Below are positions 28,401 to 40,400 of a DNA stretch of 64,000 bases, piece after piece. Below the pieces are notes generated by a model. It made no database searches. It worked only from the letters and a program-made list of their open reading frames with translations, and was not told where the DNA came from. A program made the translations under genes and the position numbers. Origin of the DNA: Holothuria scabra (lineage: Eukaryota; Echinodermata; Holothuroidea; Aspidochirotida; Holothuriidae); NCBI GenBank assembly GCA_037179385.1, contig CM074195.1:26558087-26622086 (forward strand). The letters run 5' to 3'. How positions within the stretch are numbered: the first letter of the stretch is position 1; the number at the start of each line of letters is the position of its first letter.

Positions 28401-31400
28401 CTTGAGGAAATAGCAAGACCCTTCAACTTTCCTTTGTAAAAACTGACAATGAAATGTAAGGGTTTCAGGACCCTTAGGTTTTGAGCCTTAATGAAAACTC
28501 TGGAAGTCAGATCTTAATTTAGCTTGTATTTAATATTATTTTTTACCTAAGAATAATTGGAAACCAAGAAGAAATGAAGCCAAACCAGTCATGATTGACC
28601 AGATCAGGAAAGAAGCAGAACAAGAGAAACAGAAAAAAGAACAAGAACAACTCGCTGCTCGCCTTGCTCCGAGGATAAGCAAGCGCCCTCAAGGGAGTAT
28701 GGAGAAATACCAGCAAGAGGATGGCTGGAACACTGTCCCTGGAGGAAGAAGTTCTAAACAGAATGTAATCGAAAATCCATCAAAATTAAAAATTACAAGG
28801 GTAAGAACAAATGTTTTTTTGGTTTCAATGAAAAGAGAAACCTATGCATTCATGATGGCGTGCGTGTGTATGTATGTGTTTATGTGCGTGTGTGTGTGTA
28901 TGTGTGTGTGTTTGTGACACTTTGCTTGTTTACACGATATCTTGAGAAGGGAAAATCTCACAGTTCTCAAACTTAAACACAGATACCCCATACTGAGAGG
29001 AAGAACCCTATTGATTTTGGTGGAGGTCAAGGTCATCTGGGGTCGCAGGGGGTCAAAGCTCGAAATCCTTGTTTACACAACATCTCAAGATAAGAAACTT
29101 GGATTAATTTCAAACTTGATATGTTGATGCTTTATGATGTAATGAAGAATGCTATTGATTTTGGTGGAGGTCAAAGGTCATTTGGGGTCACATTGGGTCA
29201 AACCCCAAAATCCTTGTTTACACGATATCTCGAGATAAGAAACTTGGAATAATTTCAAACTTGATATGTTGATGCTTTATGATGTAATGAAGAACGCTAT
29301 TGATTTTGGTGGAGGTCAAAGGTCATTTGGGGTCACATGGGGTCACGTGGGGTCAAACCCCGAAAACCTTGTTTGCACAATATCTCATAGCAGGAAACCT
29401 GGATTTATTTCAAACTTGATATGTTGATGCGTTATGAGGTGAGTAAGAACCCTATGTATTTTGGTGGAGGTCAGAGGTCATTTGGGGTCACATTTTGTCA
29501 AACTCCCAAATCCTTGTTTACAGGATATCTCAAGATACAAAACTTGGAATAATTTCAAACTTGACATGTTGATGTGTTATGATGCAAGGAAGAACCCTAT
29601 AAATTTTGTTGGCGGTCAGAGGTCACATGGGGTCAAACCCCAAAATCCTTGTTTGCACAATATCTCATGGTAGGAAACCTGGATTCATTTCAAACTTGGT
29701 ATGTTGATGCATTATGAGATGAGGAAGAACCCTATCTATTTTGGTGAAGGTCAAAGGTCGTTTGGGGGCACATTTTGTGAAACCCCAAAATCCTTGTTTA
29801 CACGAAATTTCAAGATAGGAAACTTGGATTGATTTCAAACTTGATATGTTGATGCATTATGATGAAAGGAAGAACCCTTTTGTTTTTGGTGGAGGTCAAA
29901 GGTCATCTGAGGTCACGCGTCAAAGTCTGAAAATCTCCTTAATGTGATATCTCAAGTATGGAAAGGTGGATAAAGTTCATATTTGTTATGTGGATGTGTT
30001 ATGGGTTAGGAGATGGTCCCCATTTCTTTTAGTGGAGGTCAAAAGTCATCTGGAGTCACCGAGGGTCAAAGTCTGAAAACCTTGTTAACGTGATATCTCA
30101 TGTTTAGGAAGCTTGGATAGATTTCATATTTGGTGAAGTGGATGCACTATGGTCAGGAGATGGTTCCTCTTGTTTTGGGCAGAGATGAAAGGTCACCTGG
30201 GGTCTCCTGGGGTCAAAGTCTGTAAACCCTTTTAAATGTTATTTTTCAAGATAGCTGCCTGTTTGTCTGTCTGTCTGTATGTTTGTCTGTCTATCTATAT
30301 ATGTATGTCCTTTATGGAGGTCAAAAGGTCATCTGAAATGACAAAATTATTTTTTGAACATGCTAGTATAACATTTGAATGAGAAGATAATGGTGCATGA
30401 TGGCATTATTTGAAATGAAAAATGTATGTATCATCGAAACCTCAATGCATTTTTGCATTCTTGTTTTTCTCTCAGAATATTGGGGTGAAAGAAGCAGGTA
30501 ATCATGGCCACAAGTTCTGGGGCATGTGGGATTTATCTTTCTCTCTTTGTCCATTCACTTCACAGCAAAATTATGATGAAAATGTTCAGTTGGGTCCAGG
30601 AGGCAGACCAGGATCATTTGGAGGATGGGGTAAGGGTAGCAGTGGAGGAGGTGGTTTAAAATCCTCATCTAGTTCCTCTGAGGCTAAAGTACCACAAGCA
30701 AATCGATTCCATATGCTTCAGGAAGAGAAATCTTCAAGGTATGATGGTACAAACTTATTTTTGATGACTGGTATTCAGGGTATTCAATATTGGGTACCAG
30801 CTGTATTTTTCAATTTTTTGTATCTATCTTTTGATCGTGTTTACTGCAAATGCCTCAGTGATATATGTTTGCCCCAACTTTTGAAAGTATTCTTTTAATG
30901 TACCATATTTCGGTAAATTTACAGTGGCAGAGCACAAAATGCTATTGTTAAGCATGTAATTTTTGTAGTCATTTCTCAATTATTGGTGTTCAAGTGGTAA
31001 TTGGCAAGTGCTAAAAAAGGACATGGCACATACGTAACCTTGCTTTCTTTGCAGTCTTGATTCAGTTCTACGGCATTAAATTAGGCTTTCTTGATTTGAA
31101 CTCAACAGCAGGGAGTAGCATACTGATTGCACTTGATACAGCTCATACAACAACTTTAATATTTGAAAGAGTGGAAAATTTGTCATAAATAATTTTGTAG
31201 TTATAGTTTACTTACTGAGATGGTTGATGCATACTGCATTGAATAGAGGCCATTAGATCATGTTACCCATTTCTCTATGGAAGGGGGGCCATTTGGCCAT
31301 ACTGAGCTATGCATTACATTATGCATACGCAATACATATGTACAGATTCTGCGAAATAATAAGATTTTGTAAGGATGCCACCATAATTGCGCTTGTTCCA

Positions 31401-34400
31401 CCCCAAGACGATACATATGTGTAAAGTGTCTCCTTTTCAAGCCAATCCCGTGTCCAAACACGATTACACACCGTTGGTTTATAATGAACTATTCCAGCAC
31501 ACAGCAGAGTGCTATGGTTTGTGGTGAAACCACACGTATATAGTAATGGGAATTTAAATTATGGTTTTGCAGCAAAACCATGCCTAGCAAAGGGGTGAAG
31601 GATCTGTTGAATAGTCAGTATGATTTTTCTGCTCCCATTTGTTTTCTCAATTCTTTTTAGTCCTCAAGGAATTTGTGTCCTTCATTAGTTTTCTTTTACT
31701 TGACTTATACTGTTTGCTCAATTCAATTCACGACCAGGTCCATGTTACCTCCACGTGACTCCAATAAATCAAGGTCATCTTCATCGTCCAAGAGATCCAG
31801 AGAGAGGGATATAGACCGATCTAGGGAGAGACAATCTGCAATAGCTGAGACGCAGCGTTTCACAGGGTCACAGAGATCTCGGTCAACTGAACTGGACAGG
31901 AATCAAGAGAAGAGTAAGTCTGAACTCAATCAAATGTTGCAAACTTTACAGTGTTCAAACTGAATTCAATAGCTACTAAAGGTGTCTTATAGCTATTAAA
32001 TTCAGTATGGAAAATAGTATCGTTTCCTGAATTTGTTTGTTGCCAAGAGTGTTCACCCCATTGGCTGCGTGGGGGTTGTAGAACATGCCCACTGTATTTC
32101 CTGCTTGTTGTAAGAGGTGACTAAAGGTGAGGACTTGGAATGTTAGTGAACTTGAAAAACCTTGAAAAAACCTTTACTTGCCTATATAGTTGACATGATA
32201 CAGAACAGGGCTGTGCAACGTTTCTGAAGTGACTAAAAATATCCTCTGCCTAGGTTCTACTTACAAGGAATTTCTGCATGTCTGGAGGTTGTGGTTTCTC
32301 TAAAGTTAATTTATGCTATGCACCAATGCTGGTTTCCCTTCTTATGTAGGTTTTGGACAGGATTTCATATTTTAAGGGCAGAGAATTGTATGTATAAAGC
32401 ACCTACACACCCATTTTAACCTCCCTCCCCCATTTTGCCACACTAAAAGGCTATTTCTTTTACCCCAAACTACAATTATTGCAGTAGTCCACAGCAATTC
32501 CCAATGGCTCAGCTTTTTGAATGACAGTAAGTTCAACAAATGCAGAGTACTACAACTCATATTATACAGCATAAACTGTACTGAGAGTGTTTTTATTATG
32601 CATTAGGGTCTTTTGTACTCGCCCTGAAGCAATAAAATGAGATTGCATCAAGATGAGGTTGAATTTTAGACAGTTGTGGGGAGGCTTAAATATGTTTGGA
32701 GAATTGCACCTGTTTCGGGTGAGAGAATAGCCCTTTAACAATGACAACTTCACAAATATTAATGTTGTGTTAGCCTAGAATAAATAAGGGACATTTTCAG
32801 GCTCATCTTATTGCAAAACAGAAATAGCTGAAAATATCCTCTGCTTACATTCTACTTACAAGGCATTTCCAGTTGTTGGAAGGCTTGTAGATGCCCAAAG
32901 GTTAATGCATGTTCTGCATTAATGAGGGTATCCCTCCTCTAAGATAGCCTGTGGGCTGGATGGCAAAAAAAGAAAAAAAAAGAAAAAAAGAAAGGGAAAG
33001 GTAACACATTGGCATTGGTGCATGACTTCTATAGGAGCTGCAAGCATTATTTGTAGCTATATGTATACTTCAACTAATAGTGTTCTTTACATCTTTCTTT
33101 GAAGATTTTAAGAAATGAAGTATTGTGTTCTTTTTTTAATTTTTGATAGGACCAGAACCTGTTGCTCCATCCATTTCAGACAAGGAATATGAGAAGAGAT
33201 CAAAAGCCACAATAGAGGAATACTTAAGCGTTAAAGACTTTAAGGTAAGATTCAGAACAATTTGAATATAAATGGAGGTTACATTTCATATATTAGATAG
33301 GTCCTTTTGCTATGCATTCATGTGGAATTCAAATTAAATTAAATCTGATTTGTGATTCTGCAGGTGAAATTGCCACATTCCCAACCCAAACCCAAGTGAA
33401 CTTGAACCAAGCACGTCTAACATCATAACCTTGCTTTTGGTTTTTGGTGACATTCTTCCACCAATTTTCAAGTAACTGTTTGGTTAATTGGTCAGTCTCC
33501 AACTCACAGTTGGGAGTTTAGGAGGTCAAGTCCTGGCCGTGTCATACCATAGAATTTAAAAAATAGAACCTTCTGCCATTGTGCTTGGTTGCTCATCATA
33601 GGCAATGGAGTAGGGAAAACAAGCCAGTGAACCACAACTGGAAAAAAGTGGTGGCTGGCTTGACTTGAACCAGTTGGTTGGGAACCAGGCTGTAAAACTC
33701 AAATCTAACTAACTAGCTCAATCAATTTTCTCCCCTTTAATGTTGCAAACTTATAAGACCCATGAAATGATAAAGCATAGAAAGTATTGTAACATTGTTT
33801 GGAAACAGGTGAGAAAAAAGAATCAGTCCCATACTCCCCAAACGTTTCTTCTTCTGCTCTCTGAGCTTTAAAACTCATAGAAAACAGAACTTTCTGATGT
33901 TCTAATTTACAGAGTTAAAAATATACAAATATTATTAAGAAATGGCCCAAAAAAACATGGAGCAACAGCATCTCAACAAGGGCTCATGTGCTCATCATAT
34001 ACCATTTGTGCAGACTGTTCCCGCCAAGGGGAATGGATGTGGTGGTAACAGGGGATCTCCATCTCCCTTTTACTTACCTCCTTTTCACATTTGTATGGGA
34101 TTTGTTCCCCCTTTCCATTTCTTACTTAAGAACAGAACACCTTTGCAGCAATGATTGAACTTAAATAGCCTTTAAAACCCTTCAGATTGCACCGTATTGT
34201 GACCTTGAAGCAAGCTTTGGCCCCCTTGAACCCACTTGTAACTTTGGCCAAGGATGTCATCAGTTTGGACTTTGCATTGGGCAGCAATACCCCCCCCCCC
34301 CCCCCCCCCTTCTTTCTTGAGTTTGTGGAGAAATCCATAGGGTGCACATCTGCTACATATGTTCCATGTTCTGAGATCGCAATTCTGTCAAGTGTGAGAA

Positions 34401-37400
34401 TCAAATGTCAAGTACAGTTGCTTATACTCTCACTCCTCATGAGGAAGAAACGTCTTTTTGGAAAATATTAATGAAGTGTTTCGTTTGGTTCCTTCTGCAA
34501 ATATTGGATCATCTTTTTAAGAACTGTTTCTTTTTCTTTCTTTTTACTTGCAGGAAGTAACAGCTTGTATAAAAGAACTTAAATCACCTAAATTGCAGCA
34601 TATATTTGTTCGTGTCGCCATCGAAGATGTTTTAGAAAAGAAAGCACACATGAGGGAGTCCATAGGAAGGCTATTCCATAGATTGTTAGATGACTCCACC
34701 ATTTCATTAGAACAATTCAAAATTGGGTAAGTACAAGTGCTCATATTTCAACAGGTGATATGTATGTGTATTGAGCAAGCTGGATGTGTATTGAGAAAGG
34801 TTAAGACTAATCAGATCAGTCAAAGCGTACAACTTCATTTCAAGCACTTATCGGTTTTTGCTGTTAGCAAAATTGTCCATTCTGATTTGTTGCTTAGTTT
34901 TGGACCCATGTGTTAGATAGCAGTAAATGGGTCAGGATTAGATAGTTTTATGACCAATTTCTTTGTAGCCTTTTGGTTTGAACTTGTTAGTGCCTATGCC
35001 ATATAGGGGCACTGAATTTTTTTCCCACATTCTTTGCTAATGTGGACATCATGTACAGTGGCAGTAGGTTCAATATTTAAAGTCTTTGGCATGACTCCAC
35101 GTTGGAATGAACCCAGAAATTAAAGCTGATTTTCTACCTCTAGATCAGGCACATGGTAGGATATAGGTAAAACCCAAGATTTTGTGGGTCAATGACAAAG
35201 GAAGTAAAATCAAGTGACATCAGTCGCAATCAGTTGTACAACTAAACTGTTGTACTTTATATTAGCAAGAGACGGGGTTGGATGTTGGAGAGAGTTAAAT
35301 TGGTTGGTTTTCTTATTTGGTGTGTGTATATTGTAAAACAATTTTTCTGTTAAAGGTCATCATGTCCTTCTGCAAAACTTGTCTCATATTGGCTCCCTTT
35401 GTCACTGGGGATTCAGGCCACATTTCTGCGGTAAATTAAATGAACTGGTGCTGTATATATTTTTATGTTTCTGCATCTTATTCACAGTTTAAAAGAAATT
35501 TTAGAATTTGCAGATGATATGGCAATAGATATACCTTTGTATTGGACTTACCTCGGAGAAATAATTGGAGGCATGGCTGCAGAAGGGGCACAGAACTTTG
35601 CATTCCTCAAGGAGTCTGTCCTGATGGTCCAGGGGAAGTCTGCCAAATTCATGGCAGAAATCATGAAAGCTGGTGTGAAATACACGGTAAGCAACTTTCG
35701 GCTGTGTAGAGGGACAAATAGAGTTTGACAGAAAACCTCAGAGGTTTTGGGTAAATTTGGGCCTTTGTTGTGAGTCAGCTTTGAGACTGAGGCTCTTGTC
35801 ATTTTACATGAAGAGTTGTGAGTGGTGAGGTGCCTCAAGGTACATGTTTTCTCTGGGACACTAGTGCTTTCCTGTTATGACAAATCTTGATTTCCAAGAG
35901 AAAACTTGTACCTTGAGGCACCTCACCACTCAGATTTCTTCATGTAAAGTGGGGAGGTGCCTCAAGATACAAGTTTTCTCTGGGACATGAGTGCTTTCAT
36001 GATATGGCAAATCTTGATTTTCCTTTCCAAACTGGTTGTTTCTTGAACAAAGGGGTGCTGAATATGTCTTTCAAGTGAATAGTTCATTTTCTTTGAACTA
36101 CTGTTGAATGGAAAGTTGTTAATATTTCTTTTTTTTTTGGGGGGTGGGGGTGGAAATTCCACATTAATATTCAAGACACAATTACCTCCAATCACAACAT
36201 TATGCAGTGATGACATCATTTTTTCTTGTACCTCAATGTTTCTTGAGATGCACAATTCCAGGTATTAAATATTTCCTGGAGAAGATAGAATAAGTCATGG
36301 GGTAGTTTGAAGGAAATTTTAGTACAGAGATTATGTGATTTAAATGTCCAGTTGTTTGGGTATTGGTCATACCTTTCCAAGGTGTCAAATAATTTTCAAT
36401 ATTTTATCCCAGCTACTTCTATTGATAATTTTGTACTTGGAAAAGAAAATTCATTTGCAATTAAGAGTATGTCAGAGATGGTTTTATTATACAGAAGTGA
36501 CTCAGACTCCTGGCCTCCTGACTGCAAGTTGGGAGTTGGAGTCCTGGACAGGTCATAAGAAAGACTTAAAAATGGAACCACCAGCCTTTGTGTATGGTTT
36601 ACAGCATAAGCAATGGAGTAGGGAAAACAAGCCAGTGAGCCAAAGTAAGTTGTAAAACTCCATCTTAGTAATTGTACAGAAGTGACAGATGGAGATGGGG
36701 GAACAAACAGGGGGTAGGAGGACCAGTTGGATTGTCTCTGTAGAATTGAGACTACAGAATAGGTGAAAGGGGAAGTCATACATACAAAAAAGTGGAAAGA
36801 GTATCATTGTTACAGAATCCAATGCAGATCTTTATAATACACATTTTTGGTTTCGATGATAAGAGAAACCTATGCATTCATGATGTCGTGTGTATGTATG
36901 TGTGTATGTGCGTGTGTGTGTGTATGTGTGTGTGTCTGTGACACTTTGCTTGTTAACACGATATCTCAAGATAGGAATGTCTGACAGTTTTCAAACTTGG
37001 TACATAGATGGGCCATATTAAGAGGAAGAACCCTTTTGTTTTTGGTGGAGGTCAAAGGTCATCTGGGGTCACCAGGGGTCAAAGTCTAAAAACCTTGTTA
37101 ACACGATATCTCAAGGTAGGAAACTTGGATAGATTTCATATTTGGTAAGTGGATGCGTTATGGTCAGTAGATGGTCCCTATTGTTTTTGGCGGAGGTCAA
37201 AGGTCATCTGGGGTCACCGGGGGTCAAAGTCTGAAAATCTTGTTAACACGATATCTCAAGGTAGGAAGCTTGGATAGATCTCATATTTGGGTATGTGGAT
37301 GCGTTATGGTCAGGAGATGGTCCCTTTTGTTTTTGGCGGAGGTCAAAGGTCATCTGGGGTCAGCAGGGGTCAAAGTCTAAAAACCTTGTTAAAGCAATAT

Positions 37401-40400
37401 CTCAAGGTAGGAAACTTGGATAGATTTCATATTTGGTATGTGGGTGTGTTATAGTCAGTAGATGGTCCCTATTGTTTTTGGCGGAGGTCAAAGGTCATCT
37501 GGGGTCACCGGGGGTCAAAGTCTGAAAATCTTGTTAACACGATATCTCAAGGTTGGAAGCTTGGATAAATTTCATATTTGGTATGTGGATGTGTTATAGT
37601 CAGTAGATGGTCCCTATTGTTTTTGGCGGAGGTCAAAAGTCATCTGGGGTCACCAGGGGTCAAAGTCTAAAAACCTTGTTAAAGCAATATCTCAAGGTAG
37701 GAAACTTGGATAAATTTATATTTGGTATGTGGGTGTGTTATAGTCAGTAGATGGTCCCTATTGTATTTGGCGGAGGTCAAAGGTCATCTGGGGTCACCGG
37801 GGGTCAAAGTCTGAAAATCTTGTTAACACGATATCTCAAGGTTGGAAGCTTGGATAAATTTCATATTTGGTATGTGGATGTGTTATGGTCAGTAGATGGT
37901 CCCTATTGTTTTTGGCGGAGGTCAAAAGTCATCTGGGGTCACCGGGGGTCGAAGTCTGAAAACCTTGTTGAAGCAATATCTCAAGGTAGGAAACTTGGAT
38001 AGATTTCATATTTGGTATGTGGGTGTGTTATAGTCAGTAGATGGTCCCTATTGTTTTTGGCGGAGGTCAAAGGTCATCTGGGGTCACCGGGGGTCAAAGT
38101 CTGAAAATCTTGTTAACACGATATCTCAAGGTTGGAAGCTTGGATAGATTTCATATTTGGTATGTGGATGCGTTATAGTCAGTAGATGGTCCCTATTGTT
38201 TTTGGCGGAGGTCAAAAGTCATCTGGGGTCACCAGGGGTCAAAGTCTAAAAACCTTGTTAAAGCAATATCTCAAGGTAGGAAACTTGGATAGATTTTATA
38301 TTTGGTATGTGGGTGTGTTATAGTCAGTAGATGGTCCCTATTGTATTTGGCGGAGGTCAAAGGTCATCTGGGGTCACCGGGGGTCAAAGTCTGAAAATCT
38401 TGTTAACACGATATCTCAAGGTTGGAAGCTTGGATAAATTTCATATTTGGTATGTGGATGTGTTATGGTCAGTAGATGGTCCCTATTGTTTTTGGCGGAG
38501 GTCAAAGGTCATCTGGGGTCACCGGGGGTCAAAGTCTGAAAATCTTGTTAACACGATATCTCAAGGTTGGAAGCTTGGATAGATTTCATATTTGGGTATG
38601 TGGATGCGTTATAGTCAGTAGATGGTCCCTATTGTTTTTGGCGGAGGTCAAAAGTCATCTGGGGTCACCAGGGGTCAAAGTCTAAAAACCTTGTTAAAGC
38701 AATATCTCAAGGTAGGAAACTTGGATAGATTTTATATTTGGTATGTGGGTGTGTTATAGTCAGTAGATGGTCCCTATTGTATTTGGCGGAGGTCAAAGGT
38801 CATCTGGGGTCACCGGGGGTCAAAGTCTGAAAATCTTGTTAACACGATATCTCAAGGTTGGAAGCTTGGATAAATTTCATATTTGGTATGTGGATGTGTT
38901 ATGGTCAGTAGATGGTCCCTATTGTTTTTGGCGGAGGTCAAAAGTCATCTGGGGTCACCGGGGGTCGAAGTCTGAAAACCTTGTTGAAGCAATATCTCGA
39001 GATAGGAAACTTGGATAGATTTCATATTTGGTATGTGGATGCGTTATAGTCAGTAGATGGTCCCTATTGTTTTTGGCGGAGGTCAAAGGTCATCTGGGGT
39101 CACCGGGGGTCAAAGTCTGAAAATCTTGTTAACACGATATCTCATGGTAGGAAACTTGGATAGATTTCAAAATTTGGTATTAGGGCTGTCAGCGATTAGC
39201 CATTAATCGCCAGCCAAGTAATCGTTTAGTAAAAATGGTACATGCGATTAATGGCATCTCATGCCCTTGAACTCTGACTTTCGTTAAGTAAACAAGGTAT
39301 TGTCCTTCTTCACAAGTTTACCTGCCTTGACAAAGCAATCGATGTCTACAGTATGAACAACAAGCTCAAAAATTGCGCAGAGCTATGACATTCATCTTTT
39401 ATCCACCCAACCCCCTGTAGTTTACATGTTCATTGTGTGCGGTGTCATGGGGGACGTTTTAATCCGTGAACCCCAAACATGGAACCTGTTGTGACAGGCT
39501 TTACTTCAACACCACCAATACATTTGTAATGAACAAAATTTACAATGAAATTTGAAAGCACTAAACGTATGCATACACCACAGTGTCTTTTAAGTGCCCC
39601 GTGCGCCATTGTGCACTTCACCGTAATAGTTAAATTTCAACAGCCACGTGTCAATTCGCTACTAGCATACGTCTCCCAAATGGACAAATTTCAAAAAATT
39701 ACAAGTTCAGCTTTCTAACCATGTTATTCCTGTCCTTGTATCACGTAGGAGTGTTTGTAAGTCATGAACTGAAAAAAGTTTCAAAAATGTTTCCATCGCT
39801 GTTTATTAAGACCAACAGCGTACATAGCAGCAGTTGCACACGTTAGCAGCCGACTGAAAATCGTTTATTTGCCGCTGCTTTGTGCTATACATCAAACGAA
39901 CTTCTGTTGCGAAGAATCGTACTCACTGATTGGCTTCTTGCGTTTAATGAATGAAGCGGCTTCTTTAAAAGTTTGGGGATTCCCCGCTTCGAACGTAATT
40001 ACTGAGGGAGGGTGTCATGTTATTGCCAATTGAAGTACACCCATTCTCTAAGCGCTTTTAACGATACACGCCGAGCGAGCCCATCAGCCAGCTGAAGGCA
40101 TGTATATTACACTCTGCATGTGTAGCTAGCAGCTAGCAGGTCTTGTTTATGTGCTGCGAACGTATGTACGTACGACTATTTACACAGTACAGCTCAGGCG
40201 GTAACTTAAACATAAAATGACCGGTGAAAACTACGATGTCTAGATTTGATCGTAGCCTATTATTGTTAGCTCTAACGTTACATTTTGTTCTGTAAACGTA
40301 GGTGGCTAGGCCGTAGGCCTAGTTTTTGTTGTGGCTTCAAGCCACACTACTTTTGGGAGGAAATTAGAAATGAAACAAATGGGGTAGATTGGGCAAGTGT

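Larger units (their letters stand above)
26538..28551. other. intron p-q with SINE and families Y and Z
   Basis: Two-kilobase intron filled by the repeats listed; the rest has no recognisable feature. Confidence 0.5.

Noticed and set aside
30475..30496. Microexon NIGVKEA before exon r
   Set aside because: Possible splice ends, but exon q joins exon r in phase without it, and no such segment is known in eIF4G.
37171..39018. Several near-identical open frames of 69-83 codons in the array
   Set aside because: They are readings of the 145-bp satellite monomers, repeat with it, and have no start context or homology.
36955..39178. Regular repeats resembling a CRISPR array
   Set aside because: Monomers are 145 bp with no unique spacers, and the genome is eukaryotic with split genes.
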